Source of the DNA: Phymatolithon calcareum
Lineage: Eukaryota > Rhodophyta > Florideophyceae > Hapalidiales
Reading direction: 5' to 3'
Assembly (NCBI GenBank): GCA_977006965.1
Contig: OZ345356.1
Span: 1,488,001 to 1,552,000, forward strand
DNA length: 64,000 nt
Shown piece by piece: positions 60,959 through 64,000 of the stretch; position 1 is the first letter of the stretch; each line of letters starts with the position of its first letter. The translations under genes were made by a program, and so were the position numbers. Below the pieces are notes generated by a model that made no database searches, was not told the origin of the DNA, and saw nothing but the letters and a program-made list of their open reading frames with translations.

Positions 60959-61180
60959 GTAAGGAGGGACACTTTCACTCTCAGGGATGGCATACCGATC
61001 AATTGTGATTATTAGAATTAGTGCTCCCCCTCTTTTTAAAGTGTGTGCATTTCTTGCCCCTGCTCTATTTAAACGGGGATCTTAATCGCATCTTAGACTG
61101 GAGCATCTCATCATTGCATGGAGAGATATCACCCCATTTCAAGATAAACAAACCTTACCTTATTACTCCCAGTGATTACA
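60959..61180 (-). repeat. Long inverted repeat, right
   Basis: Pairs with 59231-59465; its outer end reads ACTCCCAGTGATTACA. Confidence 0.8.
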
Positions 61181-61322
61181 TCATATCCACGGAGTCGCTC
61201 TTGGCTACGTTAATAACTACTTTCGTCATCGCGGACTTGACGTCCTGTTCGTTTCAATATGCCTTATAAGCTACGGACACCGTAAACCTTACTGTATTGT
61301 GCGACGGCGTAGATTCTCTGCA

Positions 61323-62405
61323 AGCAAGGGGATATGTGTAGATTTATTTTAAAAGCTCCCAAGGCCTCTCTTGAAGAGTAACAGGGCCGCTTTCGCACGA
61401 TTTTCTAAGCTCACGTAGTTTGACTGTTCAGTATATCCTTGATTCGTATTTCTCTCCCAACAAGTGCTCCAGTGAGTCGCTTACATTCATATTCAATTTC
61501 AGGACTAATCTTGGATGAAGATAGAATGCGTTGGAGCGCGACCAGCTCAATCACGGCTGTCACACCAAAGTATGCACCAAGTACTGATTTTCTCCAAAGA
61601 GGTGCTCTATTGAATATCAGCCGTAGGCATCGCAACCGTGTAGACCTTTCTCTTACGCGGAGAACCATCGGTAGATTGTTCGAATCAGTTGGTATCTCGA
61701 GCGATCTTCCCTCTTCTTCCTCTGCCCATAACTCAATGCTTTCTTTTCGTCGCCCTTTCTTTGAGACTGAGCCCTTGTCGAGAGCTTGCTGCAGATCTTC
61801 ATATTTCTTGAGGCACTCTATGTCCTTGGTTGCCTCCTTAATATCTTCATCTCTCCCAGAATACTCATCTGCTTCGTCGAGGCGCTTCTTCTGTTTCACT
61901 AGACTCGCAGAGAACCTTTCTGCTTGGTGTCTTCTCCTCATGGCAGGTGGTTCTAGTCGGCACAGAACTCGCATTCTTCCATGGCTGTGCTGGGCATATG
62001 TCCCAAAAACATACTTGAAGAATTAACCTTCTGCAGATTCGATTGCTGATTGTAATCGCTTTGTCAGAGGCGTGACGTGGAGTGCTACTCCCACTTTGGC
62101 AAAATAAGCGACTTGAAGATTCTAATGCATGTCACAGGCTGAAAGCCTCGAACATTGACTCCAATATTCCGCAGTTTGTGTATGCACCCCACTGCATTTC
62201 GTACTCTTGATAACGCCATGTCGTCTTTTACGCCTTTGTGGTTCATGCTTATACCGAGATACGAGAGCCTCCAAGCTTGATGAAGAACTCGACCCGCAAT
62301 GTGGAAGGTGTGTTTCCTGAGTCCCTTGTATTTAAGGATCTCGCTCTTTCCTGGCTTTGTGTTCCAGCTCATACCATTTTCCTGCACCCAGGTAGTCGCT
62401 ATATC
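61323..62405 (-). mobile_element. LINE B, 5'-truncated
   Basis: About 90-95% identical to the matching part of copy d. It has the family B 3' end (ATATCCCC at the left, 61329) and is truncated at 62405, just before the sequence of the catalytic motif C region. A duplication at the ends was not found. Confidence 0.9.
61411..62405 (-). pseudogene. LINE B ORF2 C-terminal half
   Basis: Frames 62085-62405 (NTKPGKSEILKYKGL, LSYLGISMNHKG) and 61411-61974 (VLCRLEPPAMRRRHQAERF ... LRLIFNRAPLWRKSVLGAYF, FECKRLTGAL-type end). A shift between them at about 62030-62090. It preserves the natural C-terminus ending DILNSQTT, which is lost in copy d. Confidence 0.8.
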
Positions 62406-64000
62406 AAGTATCACACATGATTGACATTCTGCGTCTCTCCATTATGGCACCTTACAATTCAAGACAAATCTCTTAAACGTTGTTCGTTCATGCAGATACC
62501 GCCATTCTACCACCGACACTGACGAGACCACTTTTCAACCAGGAGATACGAAACTTTCTTGATGCTTCGTTGATGACGTGTCATCGAACATAGTCGTGCG
62601 CTTGCACATCGTAGCCATCGCTCTGGTTTGTATCACCTTCTCAGTTGTCATAAACTATAAGGAGCCCCACGAAAGGTCTACCTACCGAAAGCCAATGATT
62701 TGTGTATCACAAGTCGCCCAAACTGGACCTCGGTGTGTCGAGTGACTTCGACTGAAAGAATGCACAAAGGTCCAACCCTGCTTCCGGTTGACTCTGTAAG
62801 CCACTTAAAGGTAAACTCCTTTGCTCCACTTTGAGTTCCAATTTGGAATCTATGCTTCAGTTACACTTTCCACTCGAAACACAGCTCCAATTATAGTTGC
62901 AACAGCGAAAATTCGGCTCAATAAATATAAAATTGCAATTAATTGCAATGAACTGCAATAAAATAAAATTCGGACGATCTCCGCCCATCGGAAATCTGAC
63001 AAGTGGACCCAAGCTTGTCCCTCGGCCCTTTTCCTGGAGAGGAGTTTTGCTAGGGATGCGACGTAAACCAGGATTACTCGGAACTGACTAGAAAATCGAA
63101 GCAATAAAGCGCATCTGCTGAAATTGTAAACTGGCCGCTCCACACTGAAGCCTTGCCGGCCAAAGAAAATGCTGAGTGGACTGCCTTATTGAACGGCACC
63201 GTCCCGCTCTTAATAAAGCCTCTGCAGTTTCCGGATATGCGAAGTCCCAAGCTTCCCTTTCGGAGAAGAAACGTCAGAATCCTCCCAAAACCGCGACCTC
63301 GGTAGCAATAGAAATGTGTCAAGTTTACTTATCCGCCACCAATTCCCTCCTCCAGGCCCCCCTGACCGCTTGCTGCAAACTTGTATCTTATATAGCCTAC
63401 AGATGTGCTTCTCACCTATCTCCTGTGTGAAGCACCCGCAGCGCCACCAACCAATGACATCATGGTCGTAGCTCGAATACTGTACAAGCACCAAAGACGT
63501 CCGTTCCACGAGGCATTGCCTCCGGATGATACTTATTGACAGCCTGTAGGAATGCTCCACATGAGTTCTTGTCACTTCTACGCCTCTTGCGGCGCGCTGC
63601 ACCGCTCGCACGGCTCGCACAATCAGATCATAAACACATTTCAACAGAAATGCATCTCCTTTGTAGTCTCATGCGTTTCACGGAGCGATATTAACTCACA
63701 ATGTGTTGATAACATGACCCGAAACTGTCCGTATTCCTGACAAATAGAAGGACTGATTTTTGCGCTGAAGTTGGCTACGGCCTGGATTTTGTACGGACTG
63801 GAAGAAGATGTTGTACTAATCACAGCAGTGGAAGCAGCTTTAGACTGCATCAGACAATACCACAGTAAGAGGATAGTGAGATGTGTGATTCGGCGGGGAA
63901 TGGAGATCGACCAGTACTGTGGTAAGCGCAATTATTAGCTGTGACAATTTATTCAAGGTCATTCTCAAGTGCAGTGTACAGTTCGAAATCACCTGACATT
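62406..64000. other. No gene; remnant of LINE A 3' UTR
   Basis: 62985-63100 (ACAAGTGGACCCAAGCTTGTCCCTCGG ... GAGGAGTTTTGCTAGGGATGCGACG) resembles the LINE A 3' UTR at 20990-21060. The remainder to the window end has only short frames and no recognised element. Confidence 0.45.

Larger units (their letters stand above)
59231..61180. mobile_element. 1,950-bp element with long inverted ends
   Basis: 59231-59465 and 60959-61180 are inverted copies at about 80% identity; both begin TGTAATCACTGGGAGT at the outside and end GTAAGGAGGGACAC at the inside. A TATTTAA box lies in each. The interior has no intact gene; about 60000-60560 resembles element E (34060-34170) on the minus strand. Long inverted ends suggest a MULE-like DNA transposon or two inverted solo insertions. 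No target duplication was found. Confidence 0.65.

Noticed and set aside
63210-63931. Minus-strand frames of 96-144 residues at the window end
   Set aside because: Overlapping short frames in several phases with no recognisable motif.
1-64000. tRNA or rRNA genes
   Set aside because: I noticed no convincing cloverleaf or rRNA-like stretch by eye; a tRNAscan or Infernal run would be needed to exclude them.

Overview
This is eukaryotic nuclear DNA that is very rich in transposable elements. Two kinds of sequence look like host genes: an intronless eight-finger C2H2 zinc-finger gene (50284-51858) and a family of small secreted proteins (one intact copy, 18860-19657, plus three broken ones). Intronless compact genes set in a mass of non-LTR retrotransposons would suit a florideophyte red alga, but that is only a guess; nothing in the window names the species.

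Layout. (1) 1-20887 is one giant inverted repeat. Its arms are 1-2826 + 15095-16477 (left) and 16678-20887 (right), round a 200-bp spacer (16478-16677). The left arm runs off the window start. The coordinate arithmetic closes exactly: the two arm pieces differ by an offset of 12,268 bp, the size of a DNA transposon (12,266 bp) plus a 2-bp target duplication. That element, 2828-15093, has CACTA-type ends (CACCAGGGGAGC / CACTGGGGGAGC inverted), an AG duplication, a Tnp2-like transposase (9701-13637) and two unrecognised proteins (5283-7277 +, 8038-9354 -). The arms look nearly identical; the one clear difference is a 1-bp deletion that breaks the left copy of the secreted gene. (2) 20394-22405 (-) is a fourth, older secreted-protein paralogue, broken by two LINE insertions. 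(3) 26555-33655 is a third, diverged direct copy of the secreted-protein locus. It is cut by a solo LTR, LINE pieces, a LINE with an RNase H domain (itself holding an hAT element and another LINE tail) and a further LINE. (4) 35449-49990 is a nest of LINE insertions whose order can be read from target-site duplications. It includes a full-length two-ORF LINE (38055-43136). (5) 50284-51858 is the zinc-finger gene. (6) 52-64 kb holds sparse TE relics, a 29-bp-period repeat, a relic of one accessory protein of the CACTA-like element, and a pair of long inverted repeats (59231-61180).

For reference I call the LINE families A (C-terminal domain with a WAFGRFPP-type motif, 3' end CAGTCTTA-GAGTGTT-TGAGGGC plus A-rich tail), B (3' end with GGGAGCTTTTAAAATAAA and ATATCCCC), C (RNase H, GAAA-repeat tail), D (one copy at 32519-33629) and E (an unrecognised repeat with a short ORF, 33656-34617).

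Most novel points: family C carries what looks like a Tudor/Agenet-like module inserted in the first hairpin of its RNase H domain; a young 12.3-kb CACTA-like element with two unknown accessory proteins and a 58-bp perfect palindrome between divergent genes sits inside a near-perfect giant palindrome; and a 25-bp self-complementary insertion with 7-bp duplications sits in both palindrome arms.
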